This document shows, piece by piece, positions 1 through 7,997 of a stretch of DNA of 64,000 nucleotides. Origin of the DNA: Candidatus Cloacimonetes bacterium HGW-Cloacimonetes-3 (GTDB lineage Bacteria > Cloacimonadota > Cloacimonadia > Cloacimonadales > Cloacimonadaceae); assembly GCA_002840645.1 (NCBI GenBank), contig PHBO01000007.1, positions 62,001-126,000 on the forward strand, in the 5' to 3' direction. The translations under genes were made by a program, and so were the position numbers. How positions within the stretch are numbered: position 1 is the first letter of the stretch; each line of letters opens with the position of its first letter. The notes below the pieces were generated by a model, which saw only the letters and a list, made by a program, of their open reading frames with translations, was not told the DNA's origin and searched no databases.

Positions 1-2
1 TG

Positions 3-1454
3 TGTGTGAATGGACAAACCTATCCCGGATATGGACTTGCGGATAGCTTTGCCCTGAAATACAACCCTTCGGGCGAACTGCAGTGGGCAAAAAGCTTTGG
101 CTCTCAGGCTGAGGATGTAGCACTTAGCATAGCCGCAGATGCAGAAGGAAACAGCTATATCACAGGTTATTTCGTGGAGACTCTCACAATTCAGAATCAA
201 AGTGTTACCTCCAATGGTGCATGGGATGTGTTTGTGATAAAGCTTGATCCACAAGGCAACCTGATCTGGCTGAACTCATTTGGTGGAACCATGAGCGATA
301 TTGGCTACGGTTTGGCACTTAGCTCTTCCGGTAAAGTGTTTGTAGCGGGTTGGTTTTCTGGTTCTATAAGTCTCCCTGATGGCAGCAGCATGGTAAGTGC
401 CGGGGGTAGCGACATTTTTTGTTATGCGCTGGATACCCGGGGTAACTATATTTGGTCTCAGCGTGCTGGAACCGCTGGGGTAGAATATGCCTACGAAGTA
501 TCCGCTGATAACGAAGGAAATGCCTATGTAACCGGAGTTGCCGGTGTAGGTACTCAATTCGGGAATTACAATCTGACAGCTAATGGTATGTTCGTATGTA
601 AATACAGCCCTGTCGGGGCGGTACAATGGCTTGCCAGTGGTGAGGGTGGAGCTGTTGTGGATATCGCCGTTCAACCCCAGGTGAACCCCTCCCAATATGG
701 AATGGTGTGTGGAAGATTAAGCGGTAACGGAGTTTTTGGCAGCTTTCCCTTTAACAGCATTGGCGGTGGAGACGATGCTTACTGGGCAAAGTTTGACGCC
801 AACACAGGCACCTGGCTAAGCCTTAATGCCTCTGGCGGCAGTGCTGCAGATAAAGGAAAAGATGTTGATTGCGAGGATTATCCCGCCTTTGTGGCAAGTT
901 TTGAAGAAACTGCTGCTTTTGGTTCTGTTAACTACCTCAGCAACGGAGAAAGCGATATTGCCCTGGGCTATGGTAATAATGTGATGCAGTTCACTACCGC
1001 AGGTGGCGAGGCCAGCGAAATCCCCACCGGAATAAAGATTCTTCCTAACGGCATGATTGCCATTTGCGGGTGGCATTTTGGTTTAGCACAAATTGGCAGT
1101 TTCAGCATTGATAGCGGAAACGTTGCCGATCAGAACGCATTTATTGCATGTTACAGCCCCCAAAGCAGCGTGAATGATGAGCACATTATACCCGTAAGCA
1201 ACATGAAATGTAATCCAAACCCCTTCACAACCGACTTACGGATAAGCGTAAGCAAGGCAATTGTCACCCCATCCCCCATCGAAATTTATAACCTTAAGGG
1301 ACAGATAGTCCACATTCTACAACCGGAATCCGAAAGCACAATTGAACTGCAATACCGATGGAACGGACAGGATACTTCCGGCAAGAACTGCAATGCCGGT
1401 GTATATCTGCTCAAAAACAGTTCTGGTACGATTAAAACCCTAAAGCTAAAGTAA
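3..1454 (+). CDS. Secreted beta-propeller (SBBP-repeat) protein with C-terminal sorting domain, 5' partial
   Basis: The frame is open to the left edge, so the N-terminus and any signal peptide lie outside the window; an apparent GTG at 6 has no special support. At least 480 residues are visible. Repeats of about 50 residues with cores such as GNSYITGYF, GNAYVTGVA and FVIKLDPQGNLIW are the pattern of SBBP beta-propeller repeats. The last 85 residues (CNPNPFTTDLRI, PIEIYNLKGQ, NAGVYLLK) form an FlgD/CTD-like domain of the kind used to sort secreted proteins to the cell surface in Bacteroidetes-like diderms. Inference: an exported or surface protein of unknown ligand. It ends directly in a strong intrinsic terminator. 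Confidence 0.8.
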   Translation, partial: CVNGQTYPGYGLADSFALKYNPSGELQWAKSFGSQAEDVALSIAADAEGNSYITGYFVETLTIQNQSVTSNGAWDVFVIKLDPQGNLIWLNSFGGTMSDIGYGLALSSSGKVFVAGWFSGSISLPDGSSMVSAGGSDIFCYALDTRGNYIWSQRAGTAGVEYAYEVSADNEGNAYVTGVAGVGTQFGNYNLTANGMFVCKYSPVGAVQWLASGEGGAVVDIAVQPQVNPSQYGMVCGRLSGNGVFGSFPFNSIGGGDDAYWAKFDANTGTWLSLNASGGSAADKGKDVDCEDYPAFVASFEETAAFGSVNYLSNGESDIALGYGNNVMQFTTAGGEASEIPTGIKILPNGMIAICGWHFGLAQIGSFSIDSGNVADQNAFIACYSPQSSVNDEHIIPVSNMKCNPNPFTTDLRISVSKAIVTPSPIEIYNLKGQIVHILQPESESTIELQYRWNGQDTSGKNCNAGVYLLKNSSGTIKTLKLK

Positions 1455-1484
1455 GCACCTCCACCTAAGCAGAGGTGCTTTTTC
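1454..1484 (+). terminator. Intrinsic terminator of the beta-propeller gene
   Basis: An 8-bp perfect stem (AGCACCTC / GAGGTGCT) begins at the last base of the stop codon and is followed by five T. The AraC-type gene converges on it from the other side. Confidence 0.85.
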
Positions 1485-1489
1485 TGTAA

Positions 1490-2350
1490 TTATCCTTTCT
1501 TTATTGGTACCCAGATCTCGAACAGGGAGTTTTCCTCCCCCACTTTGAAACGCTCATCATAAACTTCCAATGCATCCGCCTCAGCCATCATATATCCATT
1601 CTCTTGCAGCCAAACCCCGTAGATGTACTCGTAGGTCTGGTGAAGTTTATCCAGCAATCCATGGTGCTCAAACACTGCATATTCGGCAACGGGTACGGTA
1701 TGCCCCATCATGCCTTCAGGAACATCAGCAATTTGGCTTACCTGCATCCCTGCGATAAAGGTGTATTCTTCCGTATCCGGGTTTGCATCTTCAAACAAGC
1801 ACACTTGATAAGCTCTGTTGTTATCCTCTACATGCTTGATCTCCGCCACCCTTTGCATGAACTCGCCCCACAGCTTGTGCAGCGTACCGCTGGGATTTGC
1901 CCTGCATGAAACGCCCACCACGTGGAAGGCATCTTTCTTCTCGGTTCTCATGTTCATCTTTTTGGCTCCTTTTTTCAAGTAATTGTGGCTGTTATCCAAA
2001 CACACAGCCGGAAACCGAACCAGAGGGGCAATCTGTTTTCTGTATCTCCCCGGGGTAATGCCAGATACACTACAGAAAGAACGTGTAAATGCTTCCTGAG
2101 ATTCGAACTGATACTCCAAAGCAATTTTTCTGATGGGCTTGGAGGTATAGAGCAACTCATGCGATGCCTCGCAAAGCCTCCTGCGGCGCAGATAGTCGTT
2201 TACGCAGTAACCGGTTAAAACTCTGAATAAACGATGGAAATACCACTGAGAATAATTTGCTGCATCGGCAATATCCTCCAGGCTAATCTTGCGCTTCAGG
2301 TTCTCTTCAATGAAGAGTAATGCCCGCTGAGTGCACGAAACATCTTTCAT
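1490..2350 (-). CDS. AraC-family regulator with GyrI-like effector-binding domain
   Basis: 286 aa. Residues about 1-110 are a double helix-turn-helix of the AraC/XylS type (ISLEDIADAANYSQWYFHRL, then IRKIALEYQFESQEAFTRSF and SGITPGRYRK). Residues about 130-286 match the GyrI-like/SOUL effector-binding fold (HVVGVSCRANPSG, GMMGHTVPVAEYAVFEHHG, FEIWVPIKK). This is the Rob/BmrR-like architecture, in which the C-terminal domain senses small molecules or drugs. The ATG is preceded by GGAG at a spacing of 8. No exporter lies next to it, so the target is unknown. Function is assigned from family pattern only. Confidence 0.88.
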   Translation of the reverse strand: MKDVSCTQRALLFIEENLKRKISLEDIADAANYSQWYFHRLFRVLTGYCVNDYLRRRRLCEASHELLYTSKPIRKIALEYQFESQEAFTRSFCSVSGITPGRYRKQIAPLVRFPAVCLDNSHNYLKKGAKKMNMRTEKKDAFHVVGVSCRANPSGTLHKLWGEFMQRVAEIKHVEDNNRAYQVCLFEDANPDTEEYTFIAGMQVSQIADVPEGMMGHTVPVAEYAVFEHHGLLDKLHQTYEYIYGVWLQENGYMMAEADALEVYDERFKVGEENSLFEIWVPIKKG

Positions 2351-2522
2351 TTCTTTATCTCCGTTTCGGTTTTGATACTGCTTGCTCTACCTCAGGTAGA
2401 AATTTATGTCAAGCGAATTGCTCCTCTTTTTTTGCCCAGCCCCAATTCTCAATTAATTAAACCCCTCATAGTAGTGTGGGGGACAAATCCCAAAATTTGG
2501 GACAGATTTTCAATATTTCTTC

Positions 2523-2602
2523 GTAGGAGCAGATCCCCGTATCTGCCCATTCTTGCCATAAACCCCTTATAGTAAAGGGCAGACACGGGGATCTGCCTCT
2601 AC
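2523..2602. repeat. Long imperfect inverted repeat (26-bp arms)
   Basis: Arms at 2523-2548 and 2577-2602 are complementary at about 23 of 26 positions (core CAGATCCCCGT / ACGGGGATCTG), with a 28-bp spacer. It lies in the 506-bp non-coding stretch between the AraC and Fic genes, where I see no credible gene. It could form a large hairpin and resembles REP/MITE-type intergenic elements. No transposase is nearby. Confidence 0.75.
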
Positions 2603-2643
2603 AAAAATATTCTTCCGAACATCTGGAATCCTGTATTAAACAA

Positions 2644-2668
2644 TTGAGGTGCCGTTTTGGCACCTCAA
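2644..2668. repeat. Perfect 10-bp hairpin
   Basis: TTGAGGTGCC and GGCACCTCAA flank a 5-base GTTTT loop. There is no T-tract on either side, so it is not a classical intrinsic terminator. It could act as a bidirectional RNA hairpin between the Fic and AraC genes. Confidence 0.7.
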
Positions 2669-2785
2669 GATCTGTGATATAAACTTTTCCGGCTCTTACT
2701 TATGCAATGCCCGTGCTGCTGGCGGATGGTGTAGCCCGGATGCCTTCTTAGCCCAACACTACGCTTTGCTATTATTTTACAAGTG

Positions 2786-2858
2786 AAATCGATATACGGA
2801 ATACCATATATCGATTTACCAGCTTCAAACCGATATATGGTATTCCGTATATCGATTT
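2786..2858. repeat. Perfect 28-bp inverted repeat overlapping the Fic stop codon
   Basis: Arms 2786-2813 and 2831-2858 are exact reverse complements around a 17-bp spacer. The right arm runs into the TAA stop (2857-2859) of the Fic gene on the minus strand. The arms are A+T-rich and contain the GATATACGGAATACC core. It may terminate or stabilise the Fic mRNA 3' end, or be a mobile-element end. Confidence 0.85.
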
Positions 2859-3990
2859 ACTCGCTAAAAGTATCAATGTAGCGCTTGAACATAAATATCC
2901 TGTTCCGAGAATATCCTGTAGTCTCCCGGAGTATATTCATATCTACGAGGCTTGTTACCAATGAATTTGCCCGGGCATAATTCAGGTTTAGCAGCTCTTC
3001 CACTTGCTTGATATTAACCACGGGCGACCTATACAAGTGCATCATCAGCTTGCGGGCATTTTCTGCTCTTCTCCCGAGTTTTACCAGATCGTTTTCGATA
3101 CTCCTATGCAGTATTAAGATGTTATCGAACGTTACCTTACCTTTTTCTGCTGTATCTACCACAGCCTGCAAAAAGAATCGAACCCAGTGCCCCAGGTCAT
3201 TGGATTCTCTTACCCTTGTTAGTGCATCATAGTATTGCCCCCGGTGTTTCTCAAAGAAATCCGATAGATACAGGGTTGGCTTCAGTAACAGACCGTTACC
3301 AACTAGGTAAAGAGTTATCAAAAGCCTTCCTATGCGTCCATTACCATCCAGAAACGGGTGTATTGTTTCAAACTGGTAGTGTGCAATGGCACAGCGGATC
3401 AGATGCGGTACCATAACCTTGTCGTGATGAAGAAACTGCTCAAAATCATCCAGCAAGTCCTGCATATCATCAATATGAGGAGGTATGAAAGCAGCATCAG
3501 CCAAAGTTGAACCACCGATCCAGTTTTGGCTCTTCCTAAATTCACCAGGTGTTTTATACTTCCCTCGCACATTACACATTAGTGTTGCATGCGTATCTTT
3601 GATTAGCCTTAAAGACAAAGGAAGTTCATCAAGATGTTTAATAGCTCCATTCATAGCCTGAACGTAATTAGTTACTTCCTGCCAATCATCACGCTTCTCT
3701 GGAACGACGGAATCCACTTCCATCACTACTTCATCTATCTCTGTTTTTGTTCCCTCAATACGGCTGGAAGTGTTAGCCTCTTTCAGGATATGCATGCTGA
3801 TAAACATATCCACATTGGGCACTATTCTGGAAAAAGCATTCAGTTCCCCTAAAGATTGGGTAGCTTTTTCCAGCAATACGTTAACACGTGGATCTTCCCA
3901 AGTCCATTCCCGGTTAATTGAACTGGGTAAGAAACTCTTGTATTGATACTGATTACGGTAAACACCGGATTTGAAATCCTCGAATTTCAT
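2857..3990 (-). CDS. Fic-domain protein (class II, N-terminal inhibitory motif)
   Basis: 377 aa from the ATG at 3990, which has AGGAAGG four bases upstream; the TTG one codon earlier is less likely. Fic enzymes transfer AMP or another nucleotide moiety to target proteins. The catalytic motif HPFLDGNGR is complete at about residues 211-219. The inhibitory (S/T)xxxE(G/N) motif appears as SSRIEG at about 75-80, N-terminal to the Fic core, which defines class II. The C-terminal 80 residues look like a winged helix (VEELLNLNYARANSLVTSLV), common in regulator-like Fic proteins. It is the last gene of the minus-strand accessory block, 135 bp after the SecB-like gene. The target is unknown; a toxin-like, self-inhibited modifier is the likely role. 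Confidence 0.92.
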   Translation of the reverse strand: MKFEDFKSGVYRNQYQYKSFLPSSINREWTWEDPRVNVLLEKATQSLGELNAFSRIVPNVDMFISMHILKEANTSSRIEGTKTEIDEVVMEVDSVVPEKRDDWQEVTNYVQAMNGAIKHLDELPLSLRLIKDTHATLMCNVRGKYKTPGEFRKSQNWIGGSTLADAAFIPPHIDDMQDLLDDFEQFLHHDKVMVPHLIRCAIAHYQFETIHPFLDGNGRIGRLLITLYLVGNGLLLKPTLYLSDFFEKHRGQYYDALTRVRESNDLGHWVRFFLQAVVDTAEKGKVTFDNILILHRSIENDLVKLGRRAENARKLMMHLYRSPVVNIKQVEELLNLNYARANSLVTSLVDMNILRETTGYSRNRIFMFKRYIDTFSE

Positions 3991-4082
3991 CAATCCTTCC
4001 TATCGACTTTTCATATCAACGGTTCTCTTAAGCTCCATAATCACCACTCGAGTAGATTAACCTGCCTATTTGCTGCAGATTG

Positions 4083-4107
4083 AACTATTCGATATTTTCG
4101 AATAGTT
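4083..4107. repeat. Perfect 10-bp hairpin after the TAC operon
   Basis: AACTATTCGA / TCGAATAGTT around a TATTT loop lies 19 bases beyond the SecB-like stop codon. There is no T-tract, so it could be a weak terminator, an RNA-processing hairpin or an operator for the Fic gene. Confidence 0.6.
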
Positions 4108-4125
4108 GCCTCGGGGATAACTTCT

Positions 4126-4584
4126 TTATCCTTGAATATCTGCCACTTTCGCTTCATCGCTTCTTTGAGACATCAAATCTCTCATATCCACCATGGGCAT
4201 AATGTATGCACCAAATGGGAAAAACGCAGATAGAGATTGTAAATATACCCTGGCTTCATTAATTAAACAAGCTACACCCGTGTTGCTTACATACATCTTG
4301 TAGTCATCACCATCTATTGCCAGATCCTCTGATAGTTTGTATTCACTACCCACTTTCAGGGTAAAGACATAACCTGGGACGGTTTTTTTTGCATTTCCCT
4401 TAATGGTCATTACGATCCGAAATGCATAGGGACCTATTTCGTCATTGAAGTAAATATCATATTCTATTTCGAGAGGAATTGCTGCCAAGCTTACTTGTTT
4501 GGTTTTCTTATTTACATTCAAAGCTATGGAGGATTGCAATACAGCGAATTGTGTCTGCTGAATAGGTGCATTTTGCGGTATCAT
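4126..4584 (-). CDS. SecB-like chaperone of a toxin-antitoxin-chaperone module
   Basis: 152 aa. The C-terminal part (residues about 106-138: CLINEARVYLQSL, FFPFG, IMPMVDMRDLM) follows the SecB signature of a helix, an FP turn, an aPxxf segment and a short helix (E. coli: ARECISNLV, FP, LAPVNFDALF). The N-terminal 100 residues are predicted beta strands of alternating polarity, as in the SecB core. The start overlaps the Xre antitoxin stop by 4 bp (ATGA), so the two are translationally coupled. Known precedent: in M. tuberculosis HigB1-HigA1-Rv1957 a SecB-like chaperone folds and protects the antitoxin. Inference: the same role here. The protein is too divergent for certainty by eye. Confidence 0.78.
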   Translation of the reverse strand: MIPQNAPIQQTQFAVLQSSIALNVNKKTKQVSLAAIPLEIEYDIYFNDEIGPYAFRIVMTIKGNAKKTVPGYVFTLKVGSEYKLSEDLAIDGDDYKMYVSNTGVACLINEARVYLQSLSAFFPFGAYIMPMVDMRDLMSQRSDEAKVADIQG

Positions 4585-4994
4585 TTTTTAGCCCCTCCCG
4601 TTGCTGCGTATGCACAGAACGATTCACCCGCAAAGTTTTGTGTACCGGGAAGGATGTTAAAGGGGTTTAAGCCAAAAACTTCATCCAAAAGCTCTCTGTC
4701 ACTCTCAATAGCGTTGTTAAAACTGATTTCTATGCCTATGCCCAAAGCTTTCATTGTTTTAGCAAGGAAAAGCATGTTAATCCGCTTGTCTCCTCTTAGA
4801 ACTTGGGTTATGTATGCCGCGGAAGTCCCCGTCATTTCAGCCAGTTCTTTTTTGGTTATGCCCTTGTCGTCCAGAAGCTTTTTAACTTCCAGCGCAATCT
4901 TCAGGCTTAGCATATCAGCTTCATGCTCTGTTCTCTCATTATCATCACTGAAAGCGAACAACTCTTCCCAGTTTTTGTTATCCTTGGAATTCAT
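4581..4994 (-). CDS. Xre/HigA-like antitoxin of the TAC module
   Basis: 137 aa. Residues about 31-90 form a Xre-type helix-turn-helix (ITKKELAEMTGTSAAYITQV, then LRGDKRINMLFLAKTMKALG). The N-terminal 30 residues are acidic. About 45 residues follow the HTH (from NAIESDRELL to the end), carrying aromatic residues and NPFN. By analogy with known TAC antitoxins this tail may be the chaperone-addiction segment (inference). The gene overlaps the upstream toxin by 17 bp and the downstream SecB-like gene by 4 bp. It probably represses its own operon through the HTH. Confidence 0.85.
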   Translation of the reverse strand: MNSKDNKNWEELFAFSDDNERTEHEADMLSLKIALEVKKLLDDKGITKKELAEMTGTSAAYITQVLRGDKRINMLFLAKTMKALGIGIEISFNNAIESDRELLDEVFGLNPFNILPGTQNFAGESFCAYAATGGAKK

Positions 4995-5487
4995 AATTGT
5001 ATTCTCCCAATCTGTCCACTAACCTTCTAAGCTCATTGTTGAATGAGTTGATTTTCTTATTCACATGCTCTATCAGGACTATTCTCTTTATCCTTGGAGC
5101 AAAGAACTCCTTGCAGTATATCCGGTGGTTTCCCAGTACACATATCTTTATGGCGCATACGTCTTTGGACTTTTCCGAGTTCTTTTCGTGTCCATAGATA
5201 TCATCGCTATATCTATCGGACATGGCAAACTCAGCTATCATCCGGAACTTCTTCATGATCTTCTTTTCCTGTAGAAAGCTGAACAACTCTGCTTCAAATC
5301 TTGTGTCCACATACAGGATAACTTCTCTGCCTGTTTGCGAAGTAAGCTGCTTGCTACTTTCAAATGTCGGTAACCGTTTCGCTATCCTCATAACCAAATT
5401 AACCCCTGGCTTAATTCTGTCAAGTGTTTTTTCTGCCTTTTTCTCGTTTTGCTTTCTCTTTAGCCACCTGAGCATCAAAGGCAGCAA
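4978..5487 (-). CDS. RelE/HigB-like toxin of the TAC module
   Basis: 169 aa from TTG 5487, or 165 aa from ATG 5475; neither has a good ribosome-binding site, and an in-frame stop lies at 5500. The C-terminal half (CAIKICVLGNHRIYCKEFF, RIVLIEHVNKKINSF) follows the RelE/ParE pattern: a beta strand with an Arg-Ile-Tyr, then a hydrophobic strand and a KK helix. About 50 basic residues precede this domain, longer than typical HigB of about 100-125 aa. Position directly before and overlapping an Xre antitoxin gene is the higBA order. Likely an mRNA interferase acting on ribosomes (family inference). It starts 18 bp after the HigA-ImmA gene, so it may share that transcript. Confidence 0.7.
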   Translation of the reverse strand: MLPLMLRWLKRKQNEKKAEKTLDRIKPGVNLVMRIAKRLPTFESSKQLTSQTGREVILYVDTRFEAELFSFLQEKKIMKKFRMIAEFAMSDRYSDDIYGHEKNSEKSKDVCAIKICVLGNHRIYCKEFFAPRIKRIVLIEHVNKKINSFNNELRRLVDRLGEYNYEFQG

Positions 5488-5505
5488 GCGTATGGTGCAT
5501 CACGC

Positions 5506-6591
5506 TCATTCAGTATCATTCTTCCACTCAAGCTTGCGTATAAGATGTGTAAATGCCTGCCATTTGCCTGTTAGATGATGATAACGTCCGACAACTATCC
5601 CAGGAGCTATGCCAAGCTCAGCAGCAATTGCTTCGATATCTTGTTGATTCTGGGCAATAACAATTCTATCATTGTATGATTCCGGAATTAGAAAATCGGC
5701 GGCATACTTATCTGCTTCGCGTTCTTCATCGTCTTTCGGAGAGGAGTCGGCTATATATAGCATTCTCTTACTATGTAAAAGAAGGTGGGATGCTTCGTGA
5801 AACAAGGAAAACCAAAATTTATCCTCCCCCTTACCTCGGATATTCATTATAATCATTGCTTTTGTGGGGGAAAGCCACTTCGAAACACCGTGTAAATGCA
5901 CGCCCTTAATCTGAGGAACGTACACCAATGCTACCCCTGCCGAGGCAAACAAGCTTTGTATCCTTGTGCAGAAATCCTCAGGCAACTCGCTTGTCATTGC
6001 CTTTACCTGATGCAACACATTCTTCAGTTTAGTTCTATCATAGGGCTCAACCGCAACTCTCTCAGCATCTTTTAACCCCATGGCAATATAGGTAAATGCC
6101 GTAATAGGGTGTGTGTCGTATGTCGCGCTTCCCCTTGCCATTGCTGCCATTCTCGTGACTGCACTATCAAAGGTTTCGATGGAACTGATCCTGAATAAGC
6201 CCAGTACTTCTCTGACTTGCAAAACCACGTCCGAAACTTTATTGATATACTTCCTTTTTATCAACTCTTGTACGGGAAGCTGCTTAAGCCATCCAGAATA
6301 TAACTCAGCTTTCTTATGTTCATCCACAAGTTGCTTTTGTTTATGATACTGTGCTTCCAGATTCATCCAAAATTCATTAGAAGTACCTGTAACCAGTTCC
6401 AGCTTTTGTGCTGTTTCCTGGGTTATCGGTTGCTCTCCCTTGATAATGCGCACCAAGCTTTGCTCTGTCATACCCATTCTTTTGGCAAATTCAGACTGGG
6501 TCATGTTAAGATACTCTATAGTCTCCTGAAGCGTTTCGCCGGGGATAACATAATAATCCGGCTTATATTCATATCGCTTTTTCTCACGCAT
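5506..6591 (-). CDS. higA: HigA-type antitoxin fused to an ImmA/IrrE metallopeptidase domain
   Basis: 361 aa. Residues about 15-75 are a HigA/VapI-like Xre HTH (LQETIEYLNMTQSEFAKRMG, ITQETAQKLELVTGTSNEFW). The C-terminal half carries the ImmA/IrrE zinc site HEASH with a downstream EEREADKYAADFLIP helix supplying the third ligand, as in COG2856 proteins. The start has AAGGAG six bases upstream and lies 11 bp after a HigB-like toxin stop. Family knowledge: such fusions serve as antitoxins or regulators whose peptidase domain can cleave repressors. Inference: it neutralises the preceding HigB and may be self-processed under stress. Confidence 0.88.
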   Translation of the reverse strand: MREKKRYEYKPDYYVIPGETLQETIEYLNMTQSEFAKRMGMTEQSLVRIIKGEQPITQETAQKLELVTGTSNEFWMNLEAQYHKQKQLVDEHKKAELYSGWLKQLPVQELIKRKYINKVSDVVLQVREVLGLFRISSIETFDSAVTRMAAMARGSATYDTHPITAFTYIAMGLKDAERVAVEPYDRTKLKNVLHQVKAMTSELPEDFCTRIQSLFASAGVALVYVPQIKGVHLHGVSKWLSPTKAMIIMNIRGKGEDKFWFSLFHEASHLLLHSKRMLYIADSSPKDDEEREADKYAADFLIPESYNDRIVIAQNQQDIEAIAAELGIAPGIVVGRYHHLTGKWQAFTHLIRKLEWKNDTE

Positions 6592-6602
6592 CCCTTCTCC
6601 TT

Positions 6603-6932
6603 TTAGTGGTAGTCCTCTACGCTTATTATAATAATTTCTGTAACCTTGCTTAAATCCAAACCCCCATCTTCCTTAAGGGGTAATTCCTCACAATGCGGCT
6701 GAAAGATCAAGCGGTGGGGTTGTTTTAGATTCAACGCATAAAGTCCTTTCTTATCCCCCTTCAAAAGATGGCATCCTGCATGTGCGGGGATATCTGCCAT
6801 CGAAGGGGCAGCAGCTAATTCCAATAGCCTCTGCTTGAACTTAGCTGCATTCTTTTCTCCCAGTTCTCTTACAGCCACCTTGCTATTGTTGGCTATCTTT
6901 TGCATCGCTCTTGTGGTAAAACTAATCTGCAT
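6603..6932 (-). CDS. higB: HigB-like toxin (RelE superfamily)
   Basis: 109 aa from ATG 6932, with AGGA upstream; a TTG at 6947 is also possible. The middle motif CHLLKGDKKGLYALNL followed by PHRLIFQP is the hallmark of HigB/'killer' RelE-type mRNA interferases (consensus HxLKGxrkgxyavxl, yRliF.p). It lies immediately before the HigA-ImmA gene with an 11-bp gap, the usual toxin-first higBA order, and 11 bp after the restriction-enzyme fragment. Expected role: a ribosome-dependent mRNA nuclease held in check by the downstream antitoxin. Confidence 0.88.
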   Translation of the reverse strand: MQISFTTRAMQKIANNSKVAVRELGEKNAAKFKQRLLELAAAPSMADIPAHAGCHLLKGDKKGLYALNLKQPHRLIFQPHCEELPLKEDGGLDLSKVTEIIIISVEDYH

Positions 6933-6943
6933 TGCCCATCCTG

Positions 6944-7888
6944 TCAAGACAAAATATTAACATGGCGTGTTAATATAACCGCAACCTCTTCCGGTGTGAG
7001 ACCGTATAATTGATATACAAGTTGATCTATCCTATCTTCCAGTGGTTGTGTATTATTTTCCACAGATGCTTTATTCTGGATGATTTGTTTTGCAAGTGCG
7101 CCAATCTCACTATATATGTCTTTATTAATCTCACATATCTCCGGCATCCTGATTGGTTCAATCGCTTGCACACTGGCAATAATATCTCCCGTTCCGGTTT
7201 TAGGTGCGTTTTCCAGCAGAATCCAGTTCCCAAGCTTGCTGTTTAGGATAGCGCAAATCTCATACAACATTTCGCCGGTCATTATACAAGTGCTATCCAG
7301 CGCATACATCTGGCTGCTATCATAGGCAAACCGCAGTATCGAGCCTATTCGCTTCCACACCAATTTGTCTTTGGCGAATTCACCGTGATAGGCTATTTGG
7401 TCTTGGGTCTCAAACCACTTGTTTCCTGTCTTTTTTCTCGATTTACTGCCATCTGCAAGAGTATTCCCTTCCTGTTCCAGCCTTTCCTTTCCGAATGACA
7501 ATAAGTAATTCTGAATTACCGGATAATCGTCAATGTCTATATCCAGTGCAGGGAATGTAGAAATAACGTGCATTCCGCTCCATTCTGCATTAAACTTCTG
7601 TATATCCCTACACCTCAACAAGGGTTTGATAATCTCTGCTGACTTAGGGTCTTCACAACAAAGCCGATTCTTAGTAGCAGTATCAATGATAAATGCTTCA
7701 TTTAAGCCTGTTTTAATACCGAAGAATATGCTTACACCCCATTCTGTTAATGGCTTGCCTATCGTAGCAGTCTTTTCTATCAAACCCTGCATCGCACTAT
7801 CGCCAATGAACCAGATACCGGTATCCTGTTGGTTTTGAAGCTTTAGGCTTGTTTGTATTTGCGTTTCAATTTCTACCTCTGTTTTCAT
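6944..7888 (-). pseudogene. Orphan target-recognition domain of a type IIG restriction-modification enzyme
   Basis: 314 aa. The sequence matches only the C-terminal specificity part (TaqI-like C-terminal domain) of Eco57I/type IIG or PglX-like enzymes: ISIFFGIKTGLNEAFIID-type segment, DPKSAEIIKPLLRCRDI, DIDDYPVIQNYLLSF, DKLVWKRIGSILRFAYD, LNSKLGNWILL and the family's LVYQLYGLTPEEV ending. The N-terminal nuclease and the methyltransferase domain with its NPPY motif are absent. Upstream, the frame stops at 7913 and only about 100 bp separate it from the helicase gene. Most likely a remnant of a deleted R-M gene. It could still be expressed as a DNA-binding specificity subunit, since its own frame is intact. 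Confidence 0.8.
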
Positions 7889-7997
7889 TACAGTAACATA
7901 GTCCTTGCTTATTTATGAGAGTCCATCTTCTTTTCCGTCACTCACTTGCAATAGAACAGAAATGCCTCAGGTATACAACATCCCTTAATGTACACGA

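Noticed and set aside
2644-2668. Intrinsic terminator for Fic or AraC gene
   Set aside because: Perfect hairpin but no T-tract on either strand; kept only as a repeat.
6944-7888. Complete BREX PglX or type IIG enzyme
   Set aside because: Only the specificity part is present; no methyltransferase NPPY motif, and no BREX genes (brxA/B/C, pglZ) nearby.
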